A stretch of DNA of 64,000 bases from JBFIHF01 sp964411125. GTDB lineage: Bacteria > Myxococcota_A > Bradymonadia > Bradymonadales > Bradymonadaceae. The DNA lies in the NCBI GenBank assembly GCA_964411125.1, contig CAYPJU010000009.1, positions 1 through 64,000 on the forward strand, in the 5' to 3' direction. Positions within the stretch are counted from its first letter, which is position 1; the number at the start of each line of letters is the position of its first letter. A program made the position numbers and the translations under genes. Under the pieces are notes generated by a model. The model ran no database searches and was not told where the DNA came from. It saw only the letters and a program-made list of their open reading frames with translations. Of the stretch, positions 8,357 to 15,617 are shown in pieces.

Positions 8357-10002
8357 ACCGCTTCTCCCTCCCCATTCTGGCGGGAATCGTCGCGGTCTCG
8401 GCCTGTGACTGCGATGATGCCATCCGCCGGCATCTCTCCGACGATTCCGAAGCACGGAAGATGAAGCCGACGACGACCGGTCCATCGGGACCGGCGGAGA
8501 CCGAGCCCAACGACGAAGAGCTGAACGCGTCACGCATCGAGATCGGTCGCGAACTTCGCCCGGTCAGCGGGCGAATCGACTCGGCCGGGGACGTCGACTG
8601 GTTCGCGCTCACCACGAAGTCGGGGGAGCGGGAGAAGTTCGAAGTCACAGTCGAGCCGACCGCGGAGCTCGACGTGTCGCTGTCGGTAGGGTCGGCGAGC
8701 TACGACGCCGCTCAGGTCGGCGGAGCCGAGAGCATCCCCGCGCTCAGCGTGGGGCGAGAGCCCACCGCCTTTGCGATCCGCCGCAGTGGTGGGGCTGCCG
8801 GCGACTACACGATACGGCTGAAGCGACGTCTCGAAGGGGAAGGGTTGGAGACCGAGCCGAACGACGATCTCGCGAGCGCGGGAACGTTTCCGCTCCCGGG
8901 GGCAGTGCAAGGCTACTACGGCCGCAAAGGGGACCGAGACGTCTTCAAGCTCGTGGGGCCGTCGAACACGCCGATGGTGTTCGAGTTCGCGCCCGTCCGT
9001 GGTGTTCGCCAGCTCGCGCGACTCTACGCCGATCCGGCGCTACGGGTTCCCGTTGCGTCCGTCTCGGTCGCCCCCGAAGCCGCGGGGCGGCTCCCCAACG
9101 TCGCGCTGTCACCCGACCGCCCCGTCTTCCTGGTGATGGAAGCGATGGGGGACGTCGACCCCCAGGCGATCTATCGCGTCGACGCACGACCCCACCCGCC
9201 GTTCGACGGGACGCTGGAGACCGAGCCCAACGACACCGTGCCGATGGAGGTGTCGCTGCCCGCCGAACCGCTCCGCATCGGTGGCTACCTCCACGCCGCC
9301 GACGACCGAGACCAGTTCCGAGTGTTCAGGCCCGAGGTGGCAGCAGATCCGGTCAGCGAAGGCGACGAAACGCTCCCCGAAGTGCTGCGACCCTTCGCCG
9401 ACAAGAAGACGGCGACCGTGCCGCTCAGCGCGCGTCTGACCTGGACCGACGAGCAGAGCAATCTCGGCTTGCGGTGGGTCCTCGACTCCGAGCCCGTCGC
9501 CGAGTTCCGCCAGTCGAGCGAAGAGCGGGAGGTCGTCGGGTGCGGGCTGACGCTCGGAGGCGAGGAGATACTCGAGGTGCGGGCCGAGCGTCTCGGAAAA
9601 CTCGGCGAGCCCGGAAAACCCGACTACGTCCTCGAACTCGCCGACGCAGCCGCCGGGACGACATGGGAAGCCGAGCCGAACGACGATCGCCGTCGCGCCG
9701 ACGTACTCGTCGGCACCCGCCGCGGCGCACTCGCCAGCGTCGAGGATGTCGACGTCTGGGCCTTCGCCGTGGAAGCTCCCGAAGGCACGCAGTCGGTCCA
9801 GATCGACGCGGAAGCCCGGGAGACCGATCTCGTGATGCGTGTGCTCGACGAAGACGGGGGGCTCATCGCGAACGTCGACAACGGCACCCTGGGCCTGCGG
9901 GAGCGCTTCCGACTCGACCTGCCGGGCGGCCTCTACTTCGTCGAGCTGCGCTGGAAATCGGGGAGCGTCTGCCAGCCTTACGAATTGAAGGTCAGTCGCT
10001 GA
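8353..10002 (+). CDS. lipoprotein with four PPC-type repeats
   Basis: The start is a GTG overlapping the skp stop (GTGA), a classic coupled arrangement. A short signal peptide ends in a lipobox, VSAC with Cys18, so the product should be lipid-anchored. The 549-residue protein contains four copies of the bacterial pre-peptidase C-terminal (PPC) domain entry motif: ETEPND near residues 49, 165 and 289, and EAEPND near 438. Each is followed by a beta-sandwich with a D-W/F-A/K pattern (for example GDVDWFAL and EDVDVWAF). PPC domains usually sit at the end of secreted proteases; here they form the whole protein. In many Proteobacteria lpxD or fabZ would follow skp. A role in envelope assembly is suggested only by position. 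Confidence 0.85.
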   Translation: MNRFSLPILAGIVAVSACDCDDAIRRHLSDDSEARKMKPTTTGPSGPAETEPNDEELNASRIEIGRELRPVSGRIDSAGDVDWFALTTKSGEREKFEVTVEPTAELDVSLSVGSASYDAAQVGGAESIPALSVGREPTAFAIRRSGGAAGDYTIRLKRRLEGEGLETEPNDDLASAGTFPLPGAVQGYYGRKGDRDVFKLVGPSNTPMVFEFAPVRGVRQLARLYADPALRVPVASVSVAPEAAGRLPNVALSPDRPVFLVMEAMGDVDPQAIYRVDARPHPPFDGTLETEPNDTVPMEVSLPAEPLRIGGYLHAADDRDQFRVFRPEVAADPVSEGDETLPEVLRPFADKKTATVPLSARLTWTDEQSNLGLRWVLDSEPVAEFRQSSEEREVVGCGLTLGGEEILEVRAERLGKLGEPGKPDYVLELADAAAGTTWEAEPNDDRRRADVLVGTRRGALASVEDVDVWAFAVEAPEGTQSVQIDAEARETDLVMRVLDEDGGLIANVDNGTLGLRERFRLDLPGGLYFVELRWKSGSVCQPYELKVSR

Positions 10003-10003
10003 G

Positions 10004-11440
10004 TCAGCGGGTCGCGAGATAGGCGATCGCGACTGCCACCACGATTCCTACGATCCAGACCCACGGCGAGACCGCTTGCTTTTTCAGCCGCATCGGCGGC
10101 GGAACGTCGGAGGGGTTCGCCGCGTCGGCGGCGTCGGTCGCCTCCACGGCGTCGGCCACGTCGTCCTCGGGGGCGGTCTGGGGGACATCCTGTTCCACTT
10201 CTTCGGCGGGGGGCGACGGTACCGCCACCGGTGTTCGTGGCGCCGCCTCCTTCGGTTTCGTCAGCAGGATCACCTCGGCGTCGTCGGGCTCTCCGCTGAG
10301 GCTGACGATGGACGAGCTCGACCCCGGACTCGCCAGCGGGGTCCTGACGGACTCCTTCGGCGGGACTTCGGTGAAGGGGACGGAATCGTCTTCGCTCGGC
10401 GCCTCGTCCCGGTCGCGTGATTTCACGAACGCCAGCGTTTCGTTGCGATCTTCCTCCGCTTCGGGGGTGAAGTCGCCGGTGTTGGGCTCGAGAAACTGCG
10501 CCAGGCTCACGTCGTCGGTCGAAGTCTCCTCGCCGAGCTGACTGAACGAGATCCCCTGAATCTTCGGTCGCGCCACCGCTTCACCCGCGAGGGCCAGCAA
10601 CATCTGGTTGGCGCTCTGGAAGCGCTGGTCCCGGTCCTTCGCCAACGCCTTCTGGACGACGCGATCCAGCACGGTTCCTTGCAGGCTTCGGTCCCGCATC
10701 GGCGGGACCGGCTCGAAGAGTTGCGCCCGCATCACCTTCACGGGGTCTTTGTCGTGAAAGGGCGGGCGACCGCAAGCCATCTCGTACATCAGGATCCCGA
10801 GCGCGTAGAGGTCGGTGGTGCCGTCGACTTCCTCGCCTGCGGCTTGCTCGGGGGACATGTAAGTCGGGGTGCCGACCGTGCTCCCGCTGAGCGTGAGCCT
10901 CCGAGCGTCCTGGTCCTCCTCGCCCGTCGGTTGGGCGAGTTTGGCGATGCCGAAGTCGAGCACTTTCACGTGATCTCGATCGTCCCCCACGACCGACAGG
11001 AAAATGTTCTCCGGCTTGAGGTCGCGGTGGACGATATGCTGGTCGTGAGCCTCGGCGAGGCTCTTGAGAACCTGGCTCGCGATGCTCATGATGCGGTCGG
11101 GCGGGAGACGGCCTTCGCGCTTGAGAAGGTCCGCGAGATCTTCGCCGACCAACAGCTCCATCACGATGAAGAGCAGGTTGTCCTGTTTCCCGTAATCGTG
11201 GAGCGTGATGGTGTTGGGGTGCCGAAGTCGGCTCGCGAGCTTCGCCTCGCGCTCGAAGCGGGCGACGATGTCGCGGACGGTCACGAACTCCGGAGGGAGG
11301 ATCTTCACCGCGACGTCGCGGTCCATCAGCAGTTGACGGGCCCGCCAGACCGTCCCAAAACCCCCGTGGCCGATGATCTCGACGAGCTCGTAGCGGTCGA
11401 GGAGCACCGTTCCGGGAGTGACTTCTGTGCTGTCGGCCAT
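10004..11440 (-). CDS. tail-anchored eukaryotic-type Ser/Thr protein kinase
   Basis: The kinase domain occupies about residues 17-285 of 478. It shows GHGGFG (24-29), the ATP-binding lysine in AVKIL (46), HRDLKPEN (138-145), DFG (162-164) and a SPEQAAGEEVDGTTDLYALG activation/APE region, so all catalytic residues are present. A long acidic, Pro-rich linker (about 290-455) leads to a single hydrophobic segment at the extreme C-terminus (about 458-476). The kinase therefore faces the cytoplasm with a tail anchor and no extracellular sensor. I chose the ATG at 11440, which begins MADSTEV; a frame 19 codons longer has no kinase-like sequence. It is divergent from the methyltransferase gene and convergent with the PPC lipoprotein. 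The substrate is unknown. Confidence 0.92.
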   Translation of the reverse strand: MADSTEVTPGTVLLDRYELVEIIGHGGFGTVWRARQLLMDRDVAVKILPPEFVTVRDIVARFEREAKLASRLRHPNTITLHDYGKQDNLLFIVMELLVGEDLADLLKREGRLPPDRIMSIASQVLKSLAEAHDQHIVHRDLKPENIFLSVVGDDRDHVKVLDFGIAKLAQPTGEEDQDARRLTLSGSTVGTPTYMSPEQAAGEEVDGTTDLYALGILMYEMACGRPPFHDKDPVKVMRAQLFEPVPPMRDRSLQGTVLDRVVQKALAKDRDQRFQSANQMLLALAGEAVARPKIQGISFSQLGEETSTDDVSLAQFLEPNTGDFTPEAEEDRNETLAFVKSRDRDEAPSEDDSVPFTEVPPKESVRTPLASPGSSSSIVSLSGEPDDAEVILLTKPKEAAPRTPVAVPSPPAEEVEQDVPQTAPEDDVADAVEATDAADAANPSDVPPPMRLKKQAVSPWVWIVGIVVAVAIAYLATR

Positions 11441-11543
11441 ACTTCCGTGTCGAATTGAGTGGCCGCGCGGCACATTGCCGCACCACTCACGCAGCATGTT
11501 AGGATACGGACAATCGCTGCCCTAGAGCAAGGGAGTCACGTTC

Positions 11544-13190
11544 GTGGCCACGAAAGAAGTTCCGCGATGGCGGCGGGCACTCGCCGCGGCCATCGTTCGC
11601 AAGTCCCAGACGAGCGTCCACGAGCTGACGCAGCGACTCCAGGGACGAGTCTCGGCCCGCGCACTCGAAGAATTCACGGAGATCGCGGCGAGCGAGTCTG
11701 GGGGTGACGGGGCGATGCCCGATGCCCTGGACGAGCAGATCCCGAAGGAAGAGCGCGCCCGGTACGGCATCTTCTTCACGCCGCGAGATCTCGCCGACTC
11801 GATGGTGGCTCGAGTCGACCGCGACGCCGTCGGTCGCGGCGTCGACCTGGCATGTGGAGACGGCGCGCTCCTCTGCGCACTCGGACGCCGCGCCCCGTCG
11901 CTCGCACTCGTCGGCGTCGAGCGCGATCCTTTGCTGGCGGTCGCCGCGGCAGCCGCCATTGAGCGGCTCTCCGGCCGCGACGGGGCTCATGACTTCGTCC
12001 ACTGTGGCGATGGACTCGCCGACCGTCCGGGGGTGCATCCGGCGACCGTGGTGGTCGGAAACCCGCCGTACGTCGGCGAGAAGGGGAATGCCGCACTCTT
12101 CCGCGGGCTGCGCGAGGAGCATCCGCACCTGCGCGAGTTCTTCGGGCCACGCATCGACCTTCACTACCTCTTTCTTCATCGATCACTTCAGGTTCTGGCC
12201 GCCGGCGGTCTCTTCCTGCAGCTCACGAGCGAGTACTGGCTCGCCGCGACGGGGGCACGCAAACTACGTGCTCACCTCGGGAGCGGGCTCGAAGGCCTCG
12301 AGTTCGAGCGGCTCGGGCCGGGACGATTCGATGCGGCGCCGGGGCACCACTCCCTCGTCTTCGCGGGCCGCCGGACGGCGGGATCTCGCGATGACCCTCG
12401 GGCAGAGTCGTGGACTCCCTTTGCGACCGCCGATCCTCTCGAGGGCCTTCCGCTCGGCGAGGTCGCGATCGATCGACAGGGTTTCGTCAGCGGTGCCGAT
12501 CGCGTCACGAGACGCACCGCGTCGGACGTCGATGCCGAGCCGGGAACGCCGATCTTTCTGTACCGCCGCGGCGAGCTCCCCGCCGCAGCAGAGAGGTTCG
12601 CTCGGCCGCTTCTGCGGCGGGGTGATTGCGTGGCGAATCGGATCTACCGAGAGACTCCGGGCGACGAGGTCGTGCTCTGGCTCGCCGGTGAGCGGTCGGA
12701 CCCCGAAGAGTTGGAGGCGATCGAAGAGGTCCTGGGGCGCTTCCGCCCGATCTTGGAGTCTCGCCGCGAAGCGCGGCGGGGGACGATGCCGTGGTACCGA
12801 ATCTGGTGGCCGCGGGCCGACGCGGACTACGCGAAGCCGAAGCTCGTCGTCCCTCGGCGGACCGCGGAGCCAGCGATGTGTCTCGATCTGTCGGGAGCCC
12901 GCGTCTCGAGCGACTGCACCTTCGTCCTGGCCGCCCCCGAGCTCCAGCCGGTCGCTTCGCTGATCGCGATCATGCTGGTCGCGAACACCCAGGCCGCCTG
13001 GACGCACCTCGCTCAATACGGCAAGTCGAAGGGGGAGATCGTCGAGTTCTACTCCGAGCCGCTGCGGCGACTCCCCCTCGCCGTCGAGCGGCGGGGTGGG
13101 GCGCTGCAGCCGATCGACCCGGGCCTGCGCGATCGATGGCGCTCCGCGATCGACCGGCTGCGACAGGGCTGCGTGTCAATCGACGCATGA
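11544..13190 (+). CDS. gamma-class N6-adenine DNA methyltransferase (Eco57I/TaqI-like), orphan
   Basis: The 548-residue protein starts at GTG 11544 behind an AGGGAG site. It has the gamma-class order of motifs: motif X GIFFTP (75-80), motif I DLACGDG (101-107), an acidic ERD after strand 2, and catalytic motif IV NPPY (173-176). The C-terminal third resembles the TaqI-like target-recognition domain, ending in KSKGEIVEFYSEPLRRLPL. These enzymes methylate adenine N6 in DNA, usually as part of a restriction-modification system. I see no nuclease domain in the protein and no restriction gene next to it, so it may be a solitary methylase or a modification-only remnant. Base use resembles the neighbours, so recent transfer is not obvious. 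Confidence 0.88.
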   Translation: MATKEVPRWRRALAAAIVRKSQTSVHELTQRLQGRVSARALEEFTEIAASESGGDGAMPDALDEQIPKEERARYGIFFTPRDLADSMVARVDRDAVGRGVDLACGDGALLCALGRRAPSLALVGVERDPLLAVAAAAAIERLSGRDGAHDFVHCGDGLADRPGVHPATVVVGNPPYVGEKGNAALFRGLREEHPHLREFFGPRIDLHYLFLHRSLQVLAAGGLFLQLTSEYWLAATGARKLRAHLGSGLEGLEFERLGPGRFDAAPGHHSLVFAGRRTAGSRDDPRAESWTPFATADPLEGLPLGEVAIDRQGFVSGADRVTRRTASDVDAEPGTPIFLYRRGELPAAAERFARPLLRRGDCVANRIYRETPGDEVVLWLAGERSDPEELEAIEEVLGRFRPILESRREARRGTMPWYRIWWPRADADYAKPKLVVPRRTAEPAMCLDLSGARVSSDCTFVLAAPELQPVASLIAIMLVANTQAAWTHLAQYGKSKGEIVEFYSEPLRRLPLAVERRGGALQPIDPGLRDRWRSAIDRLRQGCVSIDA

Positions 13191-13194
13191 GGCG

Positions 13195-14271
13195 TCAGTA
13201 GATTCCGGGGACCTCGAGCCGAACTTTGTAGAGACCGGTCCGCGACGTTACGTAGAGCGTCTTGCCGTCCGCGCCCCCGAAGGCGCAGTTCGCCGGGCGC
13301 TGCGGCACCGGCAGCAGGCCCCACGACGTGCCGTCGACGGCGAAGACCTCGACGCCGCCACGCGTGGTGACGTAGAGATTGCCCCACACGTCGATTGCCA
13401 TCCCGTCCGGTCCCTCGACCTGGACGAACTCTCGCTCGTTGGAGAGGGTCCCATCCGCTGCGACGTCGAAGGCGAGGACGTTCGAACCCATCGTATCGGC
13501 GAGGTAAAGTGTCGACTCGTCGGGGGAGAGGACGACGCCATTGGGGCGCGTACTGTCGGGGTCGCCTTCCCATTCCGCGGTCATCGTCGACGTCGCCGGG
13601 TCGAACTTGAAGAGCCCGTTGAAGTTTATCTCGCGCTCTCGGCTCCCGAGACCGTAGGGCGGGTCGGTGAAGTAGACGACGCCGTCGCCGCGGACGACGA
13701 GGTCGTTCGGGGAGTTGAACGCCGCGCCGTCGAAGTCGCCGACCAGCGTTCGGGCCGTCGATCCGTCGAAGATCGCGACCCGCCGAGCCTGGTGTTGCGC
13801 GGCGAGCATCTTGCCCGAGGCGTCGAACGCCAGCCCGTTGGCCCTCTCGCTCGCAGTGGTGATCTCGGTGAAGACGTCCGGCTCGGTAAACTCCCAGATC
13901 GTAGCCTGGGGGATGTCTGTGAAGCGGAGCACGCCTTCGGTGGGGAACCATCTGGGGCCCTCGGTGAAGACGAAGCCGTCGCGGACGAGCTCCGCTTCGC
14001 CGGCGCCAGCCGTCGGATCGGGCGAAGGGCCTAGATCGACGGGGAGCGAGCCCGCATCGATACTTCCGCCGTCCTCGCCGGCCCCCGAATCTGACGCTGG
14101 GGTGCTCATGTCAACCGACGACCCGTCCGCGGTTCCACCCCCGTCGTTCTCTCGTGCGGCGTCCGGTCCTGTCCCAACGTCCGACGAGCTGTTCGAGGCA
14201 GGATTGGGGGCTGGATCGTTGCTGCAGGCCATAGCGAGCAGCGCGAAGATGGCGGCGATTTCGACTTTCAT
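13195..14271 (-). CDS. SMP-30/gluconolactonase-like beta-propeller lipoprotein
   Basis: The start at 14271 gives a short lipoprotein signal peptide (LLAMAC, Cys16), then a low-complexity Asn/Ser/Asp linker to about residue 95. The remaining 260 residues form an SMP-30/gluconolactonase/LRE-like propeller. Its typical patterns are FTEGPRWFPTEGVLRFTDI, the calcium-site SPNDLVVRGDGVVYFTDPPYGL, and PNGVVLSPDESTLYLADT. Family members hydrolyse lactones such as gluconolactone using a divalent metal. A longer frame up to 14406 exists but lacks a signal peptide at its start. It is convergent with the methyltransferase (4 bp apart) and lies 37 bp downstream of miaE. The substrate cannot be read from the sequence. 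Confidence 0.88.
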   Translation of the reverse strand: MKVEIAAIFALLAMACSNDPAPNPASNSSSDVGTGPDAARENDGGGTADGSSVDMSTPASDSGAGEDGGSIDAGSLPVDLGPSPDPTAGAGEAELVRDGFVFTEGPRWFPTEGVLRFTDIPQATIWEFTEPDVFTEITTASERANGLAFDASGKMLAAQHQARRVAIFDGSTARTLVGDFDGAAFNSPNDLVVRGDGVVYFTDPPYGLGSREREINFNGLFKFDPATSTMTAEWEGDPDSTRPNGVVLSPDESTLYLADTMGSNVLAFDVAADGTLSNEREFVQVEGPDGMAIDVWGNLYVTTRGGVEVFAVDGTSWGLLPVPQRPANCAFGGADGKTLYVTSRTGLYKVRLEVPGIY

Positions 14272-14308
14272 GGCGACAGTTTGCGACGCCGGTTGCCCCG
14301 GTGCAACC

Positions 14309-14887
14309 TCAGCGACTGTGCAGGCGGGGCTCGTCGTGGGGCGTGTCGAGGATCTCCGCCTCCCGTGCGGCGAGCTCGTCGAGGCGTTCCTGAACCTCCT
14401 CTGCATCGAAGTAGAGGCGGGCCAGCCGCGTGTAGAGGGTGTGGTGGTGAGCCTCCTGTCGGGCGAGCTCCGCGTAGGTCGCCGCGAGCTCCGGGTCGGA
14501 GACCCGACTTCCGAGGATCTGGAAGCGCTCGCAACTGCGGGCCTCGATCAGTGAGGCGACGAGGAGCTTGTCGAGCAGGGTCTTCGGCTCCTGCTTGCGC
14601 ACTTCCGCGGCGAGGGTCCGCGCATAGGGCGCGGGATCGAGCCGGCAGAACTCGATCGCCCGCGCGTCCATCAGATCGAGGACGAGTTCGAAATGTTCCA
14701 TCTCTTCGCGGACGACGCGCGACAGCTCGCGGGCGAGCTCGATCTTCGAGGTGTACTTGAAGACCATCGCGAGCGCGGTGCTGGCGGCCCGCTTCTCCAG
14801 GTGAGCGTGGTCGATCAACACGAGGTCGAGCGAATCGGCGACGCGGTCGAACCAGCCTTCGTCGGTCTTTGAGGCGAGGTGCAGCAC
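14309..14887 (-). CDS. miaE: tRNA 2-methylthio-N6-isopentenyl adenosine-37 hydroxylase MiaE
   Basis: MiaE is a diiron monooxygenase that hydroxylates the isopentenyl group of ms2i6A at position 37 of tRNAs reading UNN codons. The 192-residue product is all-helical and carries ferritin-like metal ligands: DHAHLEKRAA, EEMEHF, EARSCERF and EAHHH. These are the paired E and ExxH motifs of the family. Length and motif spacing fit MiaE well. It starts at ATG 14887. No miaA or miaB is in the window. The SMP-30-like gene follows 37 bp downstream on the same strand, so co-transcription is possible although no functional link is apparent. Confidence 0.92.
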   Translation of the reverse strand: MLHLASKTDEGWFDRVADSLDLVLIDHAHLEKRAASTALAMVFKYTSKIELARELSRVVREEMEHFELVLDLMDARAIEFCRLDPAPYARTLAAEVRKQEPKTLLDKLLVASLIEARSCERFQILGSRVSDPELAATYAELARQEAHHHTLYTRLARLYFDAEEVQERLDELAAREAEILDTPHDEPRLHSR

Positions 14888-15019
14888 GGCATGCTCTCCC
14901 GGTGGGGGGAACGGGGCGATGGCAGACGTGTAGGGCGGGGTGCGCGCATTTGCAAGCGAGCGGCGTTGGAACTAGTGTGCTCGGCGTTCAGACAACTCGA
15001 ATCCTGCACGCGATTGACC

Positions 15020-15601
15020 ATGCAAGAGATCAACAAAGGCTCGGGAGAAGACCGCCGAAGTTCCGTGCGCGTCCGAAGCCTCCTTCCGTTTTCGTTCCGT
15101 AAGATCGACGCGAGCGAGATCCCGGCGTTGGAAGCTCAAATCCTCGACCTGGCCGTCCTCGAATCCGACGGCGTGATGAACGACGCGCCCGACTGGAGCG
15201 AACGGACCGACGAGCTCTCGAGAGAAGTCGTGTTCGTGCTCAACGAGCTGCGGGCGGTGCGGCAACAGATGGCGGAGATTCACAGAATGGTCGCCGCGCA
15301 AGGGATCGGGCTGTTGGAGCAGCGTTGGGTCGTCATCAACGACAAGGGACTCTGGGTTCCGACTCGCGAAGGTGACGTCGAGCTCGAGATGGGCGACTTC
15401 GTCGAAGTGCGCCTGCAAATCCCCAGCGTCCACAACCCCGACATCCTCGCCGGCGGCGAGATCGTACGGGTCGGCGAGGACGACGACGAGCGCGGCGTCG
15501 CGGTCGCGTTCCGCCACATCTCTCAGTCCCACAAGAAAGCAATCATCCGATACGCGCTGCGGCGCGAGCGTCAGTTGGCGCGCAGCCTGCGCCTTCGGTG
15601 A
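15020..15601 (+). CDS. PilZ-like domain protein
   Basis: The 193-residue protein starts at ATG 15020. A short basic N-terminus (RRSSVRVRSLLPFSF) precedes a helical region (about 60-95) and a C-terminal beta-barrel-like part with VINDKGLWV, GDFVEVRLQIP and GVAVAFRHI. This resembles PilZ proteins of the type with a long helix before the barrel, where an R-x3-R motif and a D/N-x-S-x2-G motif bind cyclic di-GMP. Here the second motif reads NDKGL, with no Ser, so nucleotide binding is uncertain. The next gene, a lipoprotein, begins 16 bp after the stop, so the two are probably one transcript. Confidence 0.65.
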   Translation: MQEINKGSGEDRRSSVRVRSLLPFSFRKIDASEIPALEAQILDLAVLESDGVMNDAPDWSERTDELSREVVFVLNELRAVRQQMAEIHRMVAAQGIGLLEQRWVVINDKGLWVPTREGDVELEMGDFVEVRLQIPSVHNPDILAGGEIVRVGEDDDERGVAVAFRHISQSHKKAIIRYALRRERQLARSLRLR

Positions 15602-15617
15602 TGCACCAGGAGTAACG

